From positions 2,897,001 to 2,961,000 of the forward strand of contig CAMRHE010000167.1 of assembly GCA_947044405.1 (NCBI GenBank): DNA of 64,000 nt, written 5' to 3'. The notes below the pieces were generated by a model. That model was not told the origin of the DNA. It made no database searches and saw only the letters and a program-made list of their open reading frames with translations. The position numbers and the translations under genes were made by a program. Below are positions 10,890-21,178 of the stretch, piece after piece. This DNA is from Leptodactylus fallax. Taxonomy: Eukaryota > Chordata > Amphibia > Anura > Leptodactylidae. Numbering within the stretch: the first letter of the stretch is position 1; each line of letters begins with the position of its first letter.

Positions 10890-11586
10890 GGCTATCCATG
10901 CACTATAACACTCTCCTTAGTGCCCCCATAGCACCTACAGCTCTTTTTAATAATCGTCCATTACCTGCTGAATTACTCCAGCTGGTAATGGCTGATAATC
11001 ACTTACTGATGACTGCTCCTGCATATGGTTTCCTCCATTTTTCCTTCAGTTTTCAGCCTTCAACCTCCAGGGGGCCTGATGTCGCTGATGCTGTTCAGCA
11101 TCCAGGCATGATGTGCAGTGCACGGGGCCCCTAGGGGCTGAAGGTTGAAGTGGATTTAGAGGAGGTCGTGGGCAGGAGCAGGGTTTGATAAGTGAATAGT
11201 GGATGATACCTGCTGGAGTAATCCAGCAAATAGGGGCCTAAAGTAATTGTATGGGGGGCATACTGTATGGGGCCAAAAAAGGCAGTAGTTATTGGATGGG
11301 GCAAATAAAGGGGCAGTATACTGTGTGGGGGGCAGAAAAGTGGACAATGACTGTATGGAGGCTAGAAAAGGAAATAACATACTTTATGGAGGTTAATTTG
11401 TGCAAAATATACCATGTGGGGGGGTCAATAAGGGGCGGGGCGTTCGACCATGTGGCGTGTTATACTGTGTGGGGACCTGTAAACGGGATATTATACCGTG
11501 TGGAAGCTAGTAAAGGGGGCGTTATACCACGTGGGGGCTGGGGGGGCAGTCAAAAGTTTGCTATGTCTTTCTTAGTTACGCCCCTG
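10890..11586. mobile_element. hAT fragment with only the right terminus
   Basis: Ends AGTTACGCCCCTG at 11586, the inverted form of the CAGGGGCGTAACT terminus seen at 48582 and 5022. The preceding 300 bp is a run of short repeats around CTGTATGGGGGC, as in other hAT copies here. The left terminus was not found, and the start given is only where similar material begins. Confidence 0.55.
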
Positions 11587-11594
11587 ATGATGAT

Positions 11595-12668
11595 CATCAT
11601 CATCATTCAGGACAGAGGTGGATGGCTATGGCCAGCGAGGGCCAGTTTTAACAGTGAAACCGCCCCCTTGTGGTTGCCCTCTATTATTGCCAATATTTAG
11701 CATTGAATAGTATTTTCCTTTAAGTTAGCATATCACCTTTCCACTCAACAGAGTTGTTGTGAAAATGTCATGTATTTTTGCAAATGTACTTCTGTTTTTG
11801 TACCAACTGACCTCCGAATTTTACAAAGGCATAATACAGCAACTATTACAGTCTATATAATAATGTAATATCAAAGAAATGGAAGCAATTCAAAATCTGT
11901 ATATTCAGTGTTTGCATATACCTTAGCTCTTGTACAGTGCTGCTGCATCTTTTGTGTCTGTGTGCCTGCTTATATATGATGGTATATGTGATATTATTGG
12001 CTACAATACAGCAGTGTGTACAGTATGTAGGGCACATTCAGTTGCATGTGGTGTTTGTGTCAAAACAGGTTGTTCAGTTGTAGCAAGGGCCAACTACATC
12101 AGTTAAACACTCTGAACGATCAGCAACCTTATTAGTGTGAGACTAGTGGTCCTGGGGCAAAACATTGCAATTGCCCTGTTGTCACAGGGGATTTCACTCA
12201 CCTTCTATAGGTCCCACTTCTCAAAAACATGCTAGGCTCACTACACTTGCCTTTGTAAACAGCCAGGCTCTTTCCTGGTAATTGCACTGCACAGATGAAT
12301 AGTTGCAACAGAGGAACAGGATAGAACATCCAAAGGTGCAGTAAAGCCAGGAAGCGTTGCATCTGGCGTGACTATAAGGCATCAGACTGTAGAGTGCTTA
12401 GGCTGTACTACAGATGGTGCAAAAAGGGCACAGCACAACCAATAGGTCCAACTGGGTTCCACCCATTTGGATAGAATAATTGAATAATTGTGCCTCCCTC
12501 CTTGACTAGACTGAAGTAGGTGACTGAGCAGCTAACACAATTAAAGTGACAGTGTTACATCAAACAGTACAATAAGTCATCGGCATATACACAGTAATAA
12601 ACCGTGTAGGTTTATAAACATCTTATACCGTGCACAATAAAAAATACAAAGCACAGGCAAACATGACA
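11595..12668. other. No recognised gene or element
   Basis: Both strands show only short ORFs without motifs, and no terminal repeats were found. Confidence 0.5.
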
Positions 12669-12670
12669 TA

Positions 12671-14266
12671 CAGTGGGAAAAAAAAAGTATTTAGTCAGCC
12701 ACCAATTGTGCAAGTTCTCCCACTTAATAAGATGAGAGAGGCCTGTAATTGACATCATAGGTAGACCTCAACTATGAGAGACAAAATGAGAAAACAAATC
12801 CAGAAAATCACATTGTCTGATTTTTTAAGAATTTATTTGCAAATTATGGTGGAAAATAAGTATTTGGTCAATAACAAAAGTTCATCTCAATACTTTGTTA
12901 TATATCCTTTGTTGGCAATGACAGAGGTCAAACGTTTTCTGTAAGTCTTCACAAGGTTGGCACACACTGTTGCTGGTATGTTGACCCATTCCCCCATGCA
13001 GATCTCCTCTAGAGTAGTGATGTTTTGGGGCTGTCACTGGGCAACTCGGACTTTCAGCTCCCTCCAAAGGTTTTCTATGGGGTTGAGATCTGGAGACTAC
13101 CTAGGCCACTCCAGGACCTTGAAATGCTTCTTACGAAGCTACTTCTTCATTGCCCTGGCGGTGTGCTTGGGAACATTGTCATGCTGAAAGACCCAGCCAC
13201 ATTTCATCTTCAATGTCCTTGCTGATGGAAGGAGGTTTGCACTCAAAATCTCACGATACATGGCCCCATTCATTCTTTCATGTACACGGATCAGTCGTCC
13301 TGGTCCCTTTGCAGAGAAACAGCCCCAAAGCATGATGTTGCCACCACCATGCTTCACAGTAGGTTCTTTGGATGCAACTCAACATTCACTCTCCTCCAAA
13401 CACGACGAGTTGTTTTTCTACCAAACAGTTCTACTTTGGTTTCATCTGACCATATGACATTCTCCCAATACTCTTCTGGAACATCCAAATGCTCTCTAAC
13501 AAACTTCAGACGGGCCCGGATATGTACTGGCTTAAGCAGGGGGACACGTCTGGCACTGCAGGATCTGAGTCCCTGGCGGCGTAGTGTGTTACTGACGGTA
13601 GCTTTTGTTACCTTAGTCCCAGTTTTCTGCAGGTTATTCACAAGTTCCCCCCGTGTGGTTCTGGGATTTTTGCTCACCGTTCTTGTGATCATTTTGACCC
13701 CACAGGGTGAGATCTTGTGTGGAGCCCCTGATCGAGGGAGATTATCAGTGGTCTTGTATGTCTTCCATTTTCTAATTATTGCTCCCACAGTTGATTTCTT
13801 CACACCAAGCTGCTTGCCTATTGCAGATTCAGTCTTCCCAGCCTGGTGTAGGTCTACAATTTTGTTTCTGGTGTCCTTCCACAGCTCTTTGGTCTTCACC
13901 ATAGTGGAGTTTGGAGTGTGACTGTTTGAGGTTGTGGACAGGTGTCTTTTATACTGATAACAATTTCAAACAGGTGCCATTACTACAGGTAATGAGTGGA
14001 GGACAGAGGAGCCTCTTAAAGAAGAAGTTACAGGTCTGTGAGAGCCAGAAATCTTGCTTGTTTGTAGGTGACGAAATATTTATTTTCCACCATAATTTGC
14101 AAATAAATTATTAAAAAATCAGACAATGTGATTTTCTAAATATGTTTTCTCATTTTGTCTCTCATAGTTGAGGTCTACCTATGATGTCAATTACAGGCCT
14201 CTTTCATCTTTTTAAGTGGGAGAACTTGCACAATTGGTGGCTGACTAAATACTTTTTTCCCCACTG
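12671..14266 (-). mobile_element. Tc1/mariner element C (1596 bp)
   Basis: Starts CAGTGGGAAAAAAAAAG and ends CTTTTTTCCCCACTG, with TA on both sides (12669-12670, 14267-14268). Inverted repeats extend about 190 bp on each side (AGTCAGCCACCAATTGTGC...; GCACAATTGGTGGCTGACT). The terminus resembles a Tc1 type that I recognise as widespread in fish and amphibians (established knowledge, from memory). Confidence 0.93.
12887..13902 (-). pseudogene. Tc1 transposase of element C, frameshifted with two stops
   Basis: ATG at 13902 ([20 protein letters not shown]). It has a first HTH ([19 protein letters not shown]), then [10 protein letters not shown], a second DNA-binding helix region, and the DDE start [13 protein letters not shown] with the first Asp. 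The frame stops at 13354. The next frame (13357-13139) carries [19 protein letters not shown] and [13 protein letters not shown] with the second Asp. Two stops then flank HFKVLEWPR before SPDLNPIENLWREL, which carries the Glu. It ends NKGYITKY at 12887-12889. All three catalytic residues are visible, but one frameshift and two stops inactivate it. Confidence 0.9.
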
Positions 14267-14268
14267 TA

Positions 14269-15470
14269 TATAACAGCTATAGAGGTTAATCTTGGGGAAG
14301 AACCTGGTGATGTTGCCCACCTAAAGCCATTTAATGGAAGTGGGTGGCTTCCTCCACCTGTGTCATAAATCCAAGTGTTAGGTTGAGTCCTTGTGGCAAT
14401 ACCTGGACAATTATCTTCAGCTTGATTTCCTCTGGCTTTCATTGTTAATGTGACTCTTCAGTATTAGGACTTTTAAATCTGCCATACTGTGGTCTGGTCC
14501 TGAGAAATGTTTTCTCATGGGTGTATCCTAATTTGTTCAAAAAATTGATGTTCCTTTCATGCTATTCTTTTAAGTGTAGTTAGAGCTACATTTTTTATAA
14601 TTTTATGTGGGCAAATTCTTGGAAAAGCATGGCATGATCTTTGCTTTATAAGCCTTGATCCTCTGGCAATGAAGACACTGGAGAATGATCTAACCTGTGA
14701 TCTAATAAAATATTTCCTGCTAACACCTCTGCAGCGTCCTGTACTCTGTCATAACCTCCTGACACTGTAGATATGAGAACACTTTATTTAGTGTAATTTT
14801 TCATTGCCACTACTAAAATTTATCTTTTAAAAAAGTTATATTACATTTTATGTTTTTATAGGGGTTAGGGAGTTGAAGGTGTGATTTGTGGAAGAGTGGC
14901 TGCACTAAATCTTTGTCCTGGGTGAAAAAAAGCTGCTGTTGTGCTCTGGACAAAAATGGCTTCACATCAACCTATTCATTGCACGCATTACATTGTACAT
15001 TGTTGCTTTGTATGACCAAGCTAGAAACAATACCCTGACATCCAAAAATTGGCAGCAACTCCAAAGATTCCTGTTCCAATTTGTACCTTTTCCCGTGACT
15101 GTTGATCATGTGCTTGAACTCACTCATTGTTTCCACATTACTTCTTATTTCTAATCGCAACTCTTTCCACAATGTTTTCCTGCTGTCTGTCTCTCCTGCT
15201 ATTGCTCCGTGACCTTTATTATTCTGTAAAGTTTTACTGACATCCATCTAATTACTGCATACCAGTTACTGTATTTCATTCTGCTACACAGTCAGTGCAT
15301 TGATTCCCTTGATACCCATTTGCAAGGATAAGAGTTGCACACACTTCTCTAGGTTTCTGAGAGTGTTAATTTATTTGTCCAGAAAATACAATGCTTTAAA
15401 GCTATACGTACACATTTAAAAATACAGGTGGTGGTAGACAGACCAGCACAGCATCTACGATACACATAAC

Positions 15471-15527
<57 letters not shown>

Positions 15528-16953
15528 GTATATTGTAAATATGTATAATGTAAATAGATGAACGTCTGATATACGATTGTTAAAGAATACTGAATACATG
15601 TACCATAGCGATGCAATGCATTGCAAAGAGTAGTTGTTAAAATGTCCCCATAGGGAATCATTCCCTTGCCAGATCTAGGCACAGTGCTAACAAAGGCTGT
15701 TATTGCCAGCTCACTATTTATTCTCTTTAGTATATAGTATGTCTCCATACACATGTATAATCAATTCCCTTCTCTGTATACTGCATTGTGTTGTTTTTGC
15801 CAGTTACATGATGCTCAATTCAGTATTGAGTGTTGATTTAATCAAAGCCTGCAGATATCATAAATCCTGCAGGTACCGTGTGGCTTTATGGACTGCTGCC
15901 ATAGACTTGAACTGAATTACAGCCTGGAAGCTGTAATTGGAAGCACTGGCTGATATTTATAGAGCATGAAGAGCAGGGAGTGAATTGCAGAGTATATGTG
16001 CATCATTTTTAGATGTGGTCTTTGTTTTAGGCAAAAACCCCCAAATGAATTGAAGATTGCAAGCACATTCACACATTTCTGTTGCCAACATTTTCTCGTA
16101 TATGTAAAATAAAATGAGGATCTTAGCATGGACGATGTCATAGGTGTATAAAATATTCATGGACAATGTGGATTTATACCCAGGAGGATGTTCTTAACTG
16201 ATGACTGATTTGACAAATTCACAACGAGACAAAAGTTCACATTTTGGTTGTCAATATAACCAGTAGAAACAGTATATTCCCAGATCCTTATGAGGGATTT
16301 GGTTGGACTACTTCCTTAATATTTTAAAATTCTCTTTAAATATAAAGACCATTTTAACACTAAGTAACTGTATACTACATTTCATTGCATATCACGTACT
16401 GATCCTGAGTTACTTGCACTTCTATTTCTGCTGGTTGCTACTGGGAACACTGGAGAAACATCCTTAGCCATTCAGCTAAACTCCTATATAGCAGCAGAAG
16501 AGTGTGTAGCTTGTGGCTCTCAGTGATAACTGGTTAATATGATGTCCTTAATGTTATAACTTTTCTGTATCATTTATTGTATAAATCATCTATTTCACCT
16601 TCAAACAGCCTACAGTTACTCTTTCCCTGCCTATAGTCTTTTTGTAATGTTTAAAAAATCCCTAAATCACAAAATATCCATCTACATTAATAGATTAAAT
16701 ACATGAGAAGGGGAATGCAGTTGCAGTCTCTATGTGCGTGAGAAACATGCTGTGAGAAAGGAGGAGGAGCAGGAGGTGGGATGATTAGATTAGAGCATAC
16801 AGCACAACTCTCAGATCACACATATAAGAGCCCAACCATTCAGCACAGTTATGGAGAAAAAAACATTTACAACAAGACCCACAATATGCTACAACAGGAT
16901 TCAGTATGAGTACATTACACAGAGATCTATTTCTGCAGAGTTTCAAAGATATG
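14269..16953. other. No gene recognised; one microsatellite
   Basis: About 2.7 kb without terminal repeats or coding motifs. A (TA)n(GA)n microsatellite lies at 15471-15524. This may be host intergenic or intronic DNA. Confidence 0.5.
15471..15524. repeat. (TA)n(GA)n microsatellite
   Basis: Eight TA units run straight into about nineteen GA units. Confidence 0.95.
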
Positions 16954-16961
16954 CTTTAGAA

Positions 16962-17570
16962 CACTGTTTCTCAAGTGAAGTACTCCCTAGTGAGAAAAAG
17001 TCCCAACAGAGTACCACCAAAGTAGTGATCACTTTGTTAACAAAATAAGGCTTCATTTGCAGCCTCTTTCTGCAGTTATGCAATGACCCCATTAGTGCCA
17101 CCACATGTAGTATAACGGCCCCATAAGTGCCCCCACATGTAAGGTAATGTTTTCCACAGTGTTCCACATGTAAGATAATGGCCTCCACATCCAAACAAGA
17201 GATGCCTAAGGAGCCAGTGATGAGCTGCATTCATTGCCACTCTGGTCCATGCTTCCTCTCTGCTCCAGGGTCTGCTGTGATATAAGCATTTGATGCTCAG
17301 AGCAGAGAGGAAATGGGTAGGGGAGTGATGAGTAATGAATGCAACTCACCACCGGCTCCATGCGGCACCTGTAACTGCAATGACTGCCTCCACCAACACT
17401 GATGGAAGTGCTCATTGCACTTCTAAAGTAAGGATGGTGCCCACAGCCATGCGCGGGCATCCATTCTGGGGGTGGGGGGGTGGGGACAGTGGTTCTCCGC
17501 TGCGTCATGCCCCACCAGAAACTGTGGGTGTATTCTCTGGGGTATGCGTACCACAGGTTGAGAACTACTG
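16962..17570. mobile_element. hAT element (609 bp)
   Basis: Left end CACTGTTTCTCAA; right end GGTTGAGAACTACTG, with TACGCATACCCC-type subterminal sequence on the inverse strand. The 8-bp duplication is CTTTAGAA (16954-16961) and CTTTTGAA (17571-17578), one mismatch. The interior has short repeats (CCCCACATGTA). No transposase is present. Confidence 0.82.
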
Positions 17571-17578
17571 CTTTTGAA

Positions 17579-18978
17579 CACATCTCTTCTCAGATACTAG
17601 AACTTCTATGTTCTCATAAAACTTCCAATTTTGTGTCGAGTTTTCTGTTGCCACCAGAAAATTGTCGCTATAGTCAGCATTTTTAGAGACTGCAGAGAAC
17701 TTCCCTGCTGCCCCTCAACCTAATCTTTATTTTATTATTATTATTATTATTTAATTTCATGTTACTTATATTGTCAGACATGTTTCTTGTGTGCCAATGT
17801 GGGTCACTATATAAGGGAAAGACATTCCTAAACTCAGGCTGAATGATCCACATGACAGACCACAATCCCACATATGTGTCCTTGAAGCTGACAATGCAAT
17901 ATTCTTAAGTTTTTATTATATTTAATGGTGCTAAGATTCAGACTCAACTTGTGAAAAAACAGCAATAAAATGTGGAAAGATGTATTTATGAGGGAAAATA
18001 TAGCTGAATAGCCTGAAGCATATCACTATAAAACATTTGGAACACATTGCCAGAAGTAGGTCTTAACTAAAGAATTGTGTAGAATAGTAATACCATTTTT
18101 TAGAAGCATAGTTGAACACAGCACTTCCGTAGAGTAGATGCTGTTTTATTGACCAGCTCAGTGATTGTTATTGACTGTCTATTTACAGCAGGGGCAAGCG
18201 GCTGAGTCTCAACCTGCTTTCCACACAATGTCAATGAGGTGTTGTTTAAGGTTAATGCTTTGATGTATATACAGACACATTTATGTATGTTAAACAAATG
18301 TATCTGCTACAAAGCCTTTGACCATTTCTTATTCTTTTTCATATTTTTACTGTAAGAATAGAAATAGATTCAAATGTGAGATGTTCACCTTTGTAGTTTG
18401 TGTATTATAAGATAGTGGAGAATAGACCTTCTTATGATAAAACACAGTGTGTCAGGATTTAGAAAAGGTAGAAAAACTCTTCAGAGATTTGTTCTGGCAT
18501 TGAACAGCCCAACCTGCAGGAAAAAGAAACAGACGCTTTTAGCTGTACATGAAATATTCATGGTGTGGTGCTCTCATGAGAGCCAATTACCACAATCCCT
18601 GGCTGATACTGAAACATTTTAAGGGGACAGAATAATTTGCCTGGTGACTTGTTTAGTTACAGAGCACGTGCTGCCAGTAAATTTGCACTTTATTGGATTT
18701 CATTTGGGGATTTAGTAGCAAGGTTGTTTTTTCTTTAACCAGTTCATTTATAGATGCAGATAGTGTAGTGTAATTACCAGTCTCTCACTTTACGATTATT
18801 CCCTACAAAACACATTTGATATCAAATCCGAAAACTCAGACTCTATATAGTTAATGTGTGACACTTGCATGCCTACTTATACATTCACAGATCTCACACA
18901 TTCAGCTGAATTAAATAGACCAAAATCTCTTCAATCCAGATCTCAGTAAACATTGGTGTCTCCGAGTTGATAAATGTC
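17579..18978. other. No recognised gene or element
   Basis: A short (ATT)n run lies near 17730-17752. Otherwise no motif or terminal repeat was seen. Confidence 0.5.
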
Positions 18979-19024
18979 CTGATTAGGTGAAAGTAGTATA
19001 ATGTTGTACCGTGTTAGCCATAGA

Positions 19025-19612
19025 AAGTAGTGGAAGAATGAAGAAATCAGGCGATACCTTTTAGAGGCTAACTGAGTATATTTGATGGTAAGCTTTTGAG
19101 AGTACTAGCTCTCTTCTTCAGACATGGTGTTATACAAGAGACTGAAAATTCACAGACTTTTTATACACAAAAGACATGGACCTTCAAAGGATCTTAGAAT
19201 CTTTAAAAATAACAAAATGCAATATAAGTAGAGTTATTTACAACAGGTTAGGAAATAAACAATCTGGAAACTTGTGGGGGCGTGACAGAGGGATCTGTAA
19301 TTCTTGCTGTTATCTGTTTGCTATCAGGTGGTGATTTGTGACCCTCACAGTTCATACATAGTGTGACATGAAACTGGCATGAATAGTAAGTCCAAATTGC
19401 AGAGTTTGAAATTTTTGCATTCATTTATAGTCCCATTCCTTTCTCTCTCTCTGCATCTTAAAATGTCCCATTAATACCATAACCCGCAAATCTTCAACAG
19501 AGTGATCTTCTCCGGGGAAATGTGCGGCCACTGGGAGATTGAACATACATTATGAGATACACCATATTGGAAGACCTGCAGGAAAATGCCCCCCTAATTC
19601 TGTGCACCTGTT
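19025..19612 (-). repeat. Left inverted arm of the PLE
   Basis: Reverse complement of 20461-21165 with a gap inside. Examples are GTGCACCTGTT at 19602-19612 against AACAGGTGCAC at 20461-20471, and GTGGAAGAATGAAG near 19029 against CTTCACTCTTCCAC near 21153. It contains the GIY-YIG coding sequence in antisense. Confidence 0.88.
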
Positions 19613-20818
19613 ATATCTACAGCAAATGGGAACTTCAATGGGGTCCAGATGTGCACCCCAGTATGCAAATCTCTTTATGGCAGAACTGGAAGGAGCATAT
19701 TTATCAACATGCACCACCAAACCTATGATTTACCTTTGTTATATTGATGATATCCTTATCATCTTGACTGCAGGTGAGAAGGCCCTACTTCAATTCCATA
19801 ATGACTTCAATGACTTTCACTCTACCATCAACCTTAAACTTAGCTATTCAGAGAGTGAAATCCACTTTCTGGATACCAAAATATACATTAAAGACCACCG
19901 GTTACACACATCAATATACCACAAACCCACAGACAGAACGGCCTACCTGAGAAATGACAGCTTCCACCCCAAGCACACAAGACAATCTATTATTTACTGC
20001 CAGGCTATATGATACAATCGTATTTGCTTCGACAAAGCAGACCTGAACAAGCACCTTCTGGATCTGAGGATGAAATTTCTCAGATTGGGATACAAACCAA
20101 AAGTGACGGATAACCAATTAAACAAAGCGACAGCCATTAACAGAGACAGTCTGCTCACATATAGAGAGACCCAGAAAGAAGCTCTAGTGCTCCTAGTTGT
20201 CACCTACAACCCACAGCTGGAGATCCTATGAAGGATTGCCAAGGAGCTCCAATCTGTGCTACATAAGGACAACAGACTCAAAGACATATTTCCAGTCCCC
20301 CCTCTCCTTTCCTTTTGGCAACCACCAAACCTGCAGCGTATTATTGTCCGGAGTGCCCTGAAGGCCCCAACTGAAAATGGCACCTCACATTGCCTGCAAA
20401 ACAGGTGCAAGACCTACAGGCATATCCACACCGCTGACAGTGTACCTGTCCCACAGTCACAACAGGTGCACAAAATTAGGGGGACATTTTCCTGCAGGTC
20501 TTCCAATGTGGTGTATCTCATAATGTGTCTGCAATGTCCCACCACAGTCCTCTATGTGAGGGAAACAGGGCAGAGACTCAGTCAGCGCATGAACTCACAC
20601 AGATTCATCATTAATAACAGCAGAACAGATCTCCCAGTGGCCGCACATTTCACCGGAGAAGACCACTCTGTTGAAGCTTTGCAGGTTGTGGTTTTAATGG
20701 GACATTTTAAGATGCAGAGGGAGAGAAAGGAATGGGAATATAAGTTAATGCAAAAATTTCAAACTTTGCAATTTGGACTTAATATTCATGCCAGTTTCAT
20801 GTCACACTATGTATGAAC
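19612..20818 (+). pseudogene. PLE reverse transcriptase with GIY-YIG endonuclease, 5'-truncated
   Basis: Reverse transcriptase plus target-nicking endonuclease of a Penelope-like element. The real homology starts at about 19612 with LQQMGTSMGSRCAPQYANLF; the residues before it in the same frame come from the inverted arm. Motif C is CYIDDILII, followed by FLDTKIYI and HKPTDR. In-frame TGA codons lie near 20010 and 20229, so two stops break one continuous frame. The C-terminal part (20256-20816) has a cysteine motif (HCLQNRCKTYRHI), the GIY-like VVYLI, the YIG-like LYVRETGQ (the usual Gly is Arg), RLSQRMNSHR, and the Glu-bearing EWEYKLMQKF. The RT fingers are absent. Confidence 0.87.
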
Positions 20819-21165
20819 TGTGAGGGTCACAAATCACCACCTGATAGCAAGAATATAGTCACAAATCACCACCTGATAGCAAGATAATAGCAAGAATTAC
20901 TGATCCTTCCATCATGCCCTACAAATTTCCAGATTGTTTATTTCCTAACCTGTTGTAAATAACTCTACTTATATTGCATTTTGTTATTTTTAAAGATTCT
21001 AAGATCCTTTGAAGGTCCATGTCTTTTGTGTATAAAAAGTCTGTGAATTTTCAGTTTCTTGTATAGAGCCATGTCTGAAGAAGAGAGCTAGTACTCTCAA
21101 AAGGTTACCCTCAAATATACTCAGTTAGCCTCTAAAAGGTATCACCTGATTTCTTCACTCTTCCA
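20461..21165 (+). repeat. Right arm of the PLE
   Basis: Sense copy of the inverted arm. After the stop at about 20818 there is a short tandem duplication (AAATCACCACCTGATAGCAAG, 20829-20880). A hairpin with stem GAGAG/CTCTC follows at 21083-21098. Confidence 0.85.
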
Positions 21166-21178
21166 CTGATTAGGTGAA

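Larger units (their letters stand above)
18992..21165 (+). mobile_element. Penelope-like element with inverted arms and 13-bp TSD
   Basis: Flanked by a perfect 13-bp duplication, CTGATTAGGTGAA (18979-18991 and 21166-21178). The left arm (about 19025-19612) is the reverse complement of the right end (20461 to about 21165). It includes antisense copies of the last roughly 120 codons of the endonuclease gene and of the terminal non-coding region. Between the arms is a 5'-truncated RT joined to a GIY-YIG domain. Inverted, partly duplicated termini are a known habit of Penelope-like elements. Confidence 0.88.

Noticed and set aside
11251..11700. 149-aa ORF rich in Trp and Gly
   Set aside because: It runs over hAT-internal G-rich repeats and the hAT terminus.
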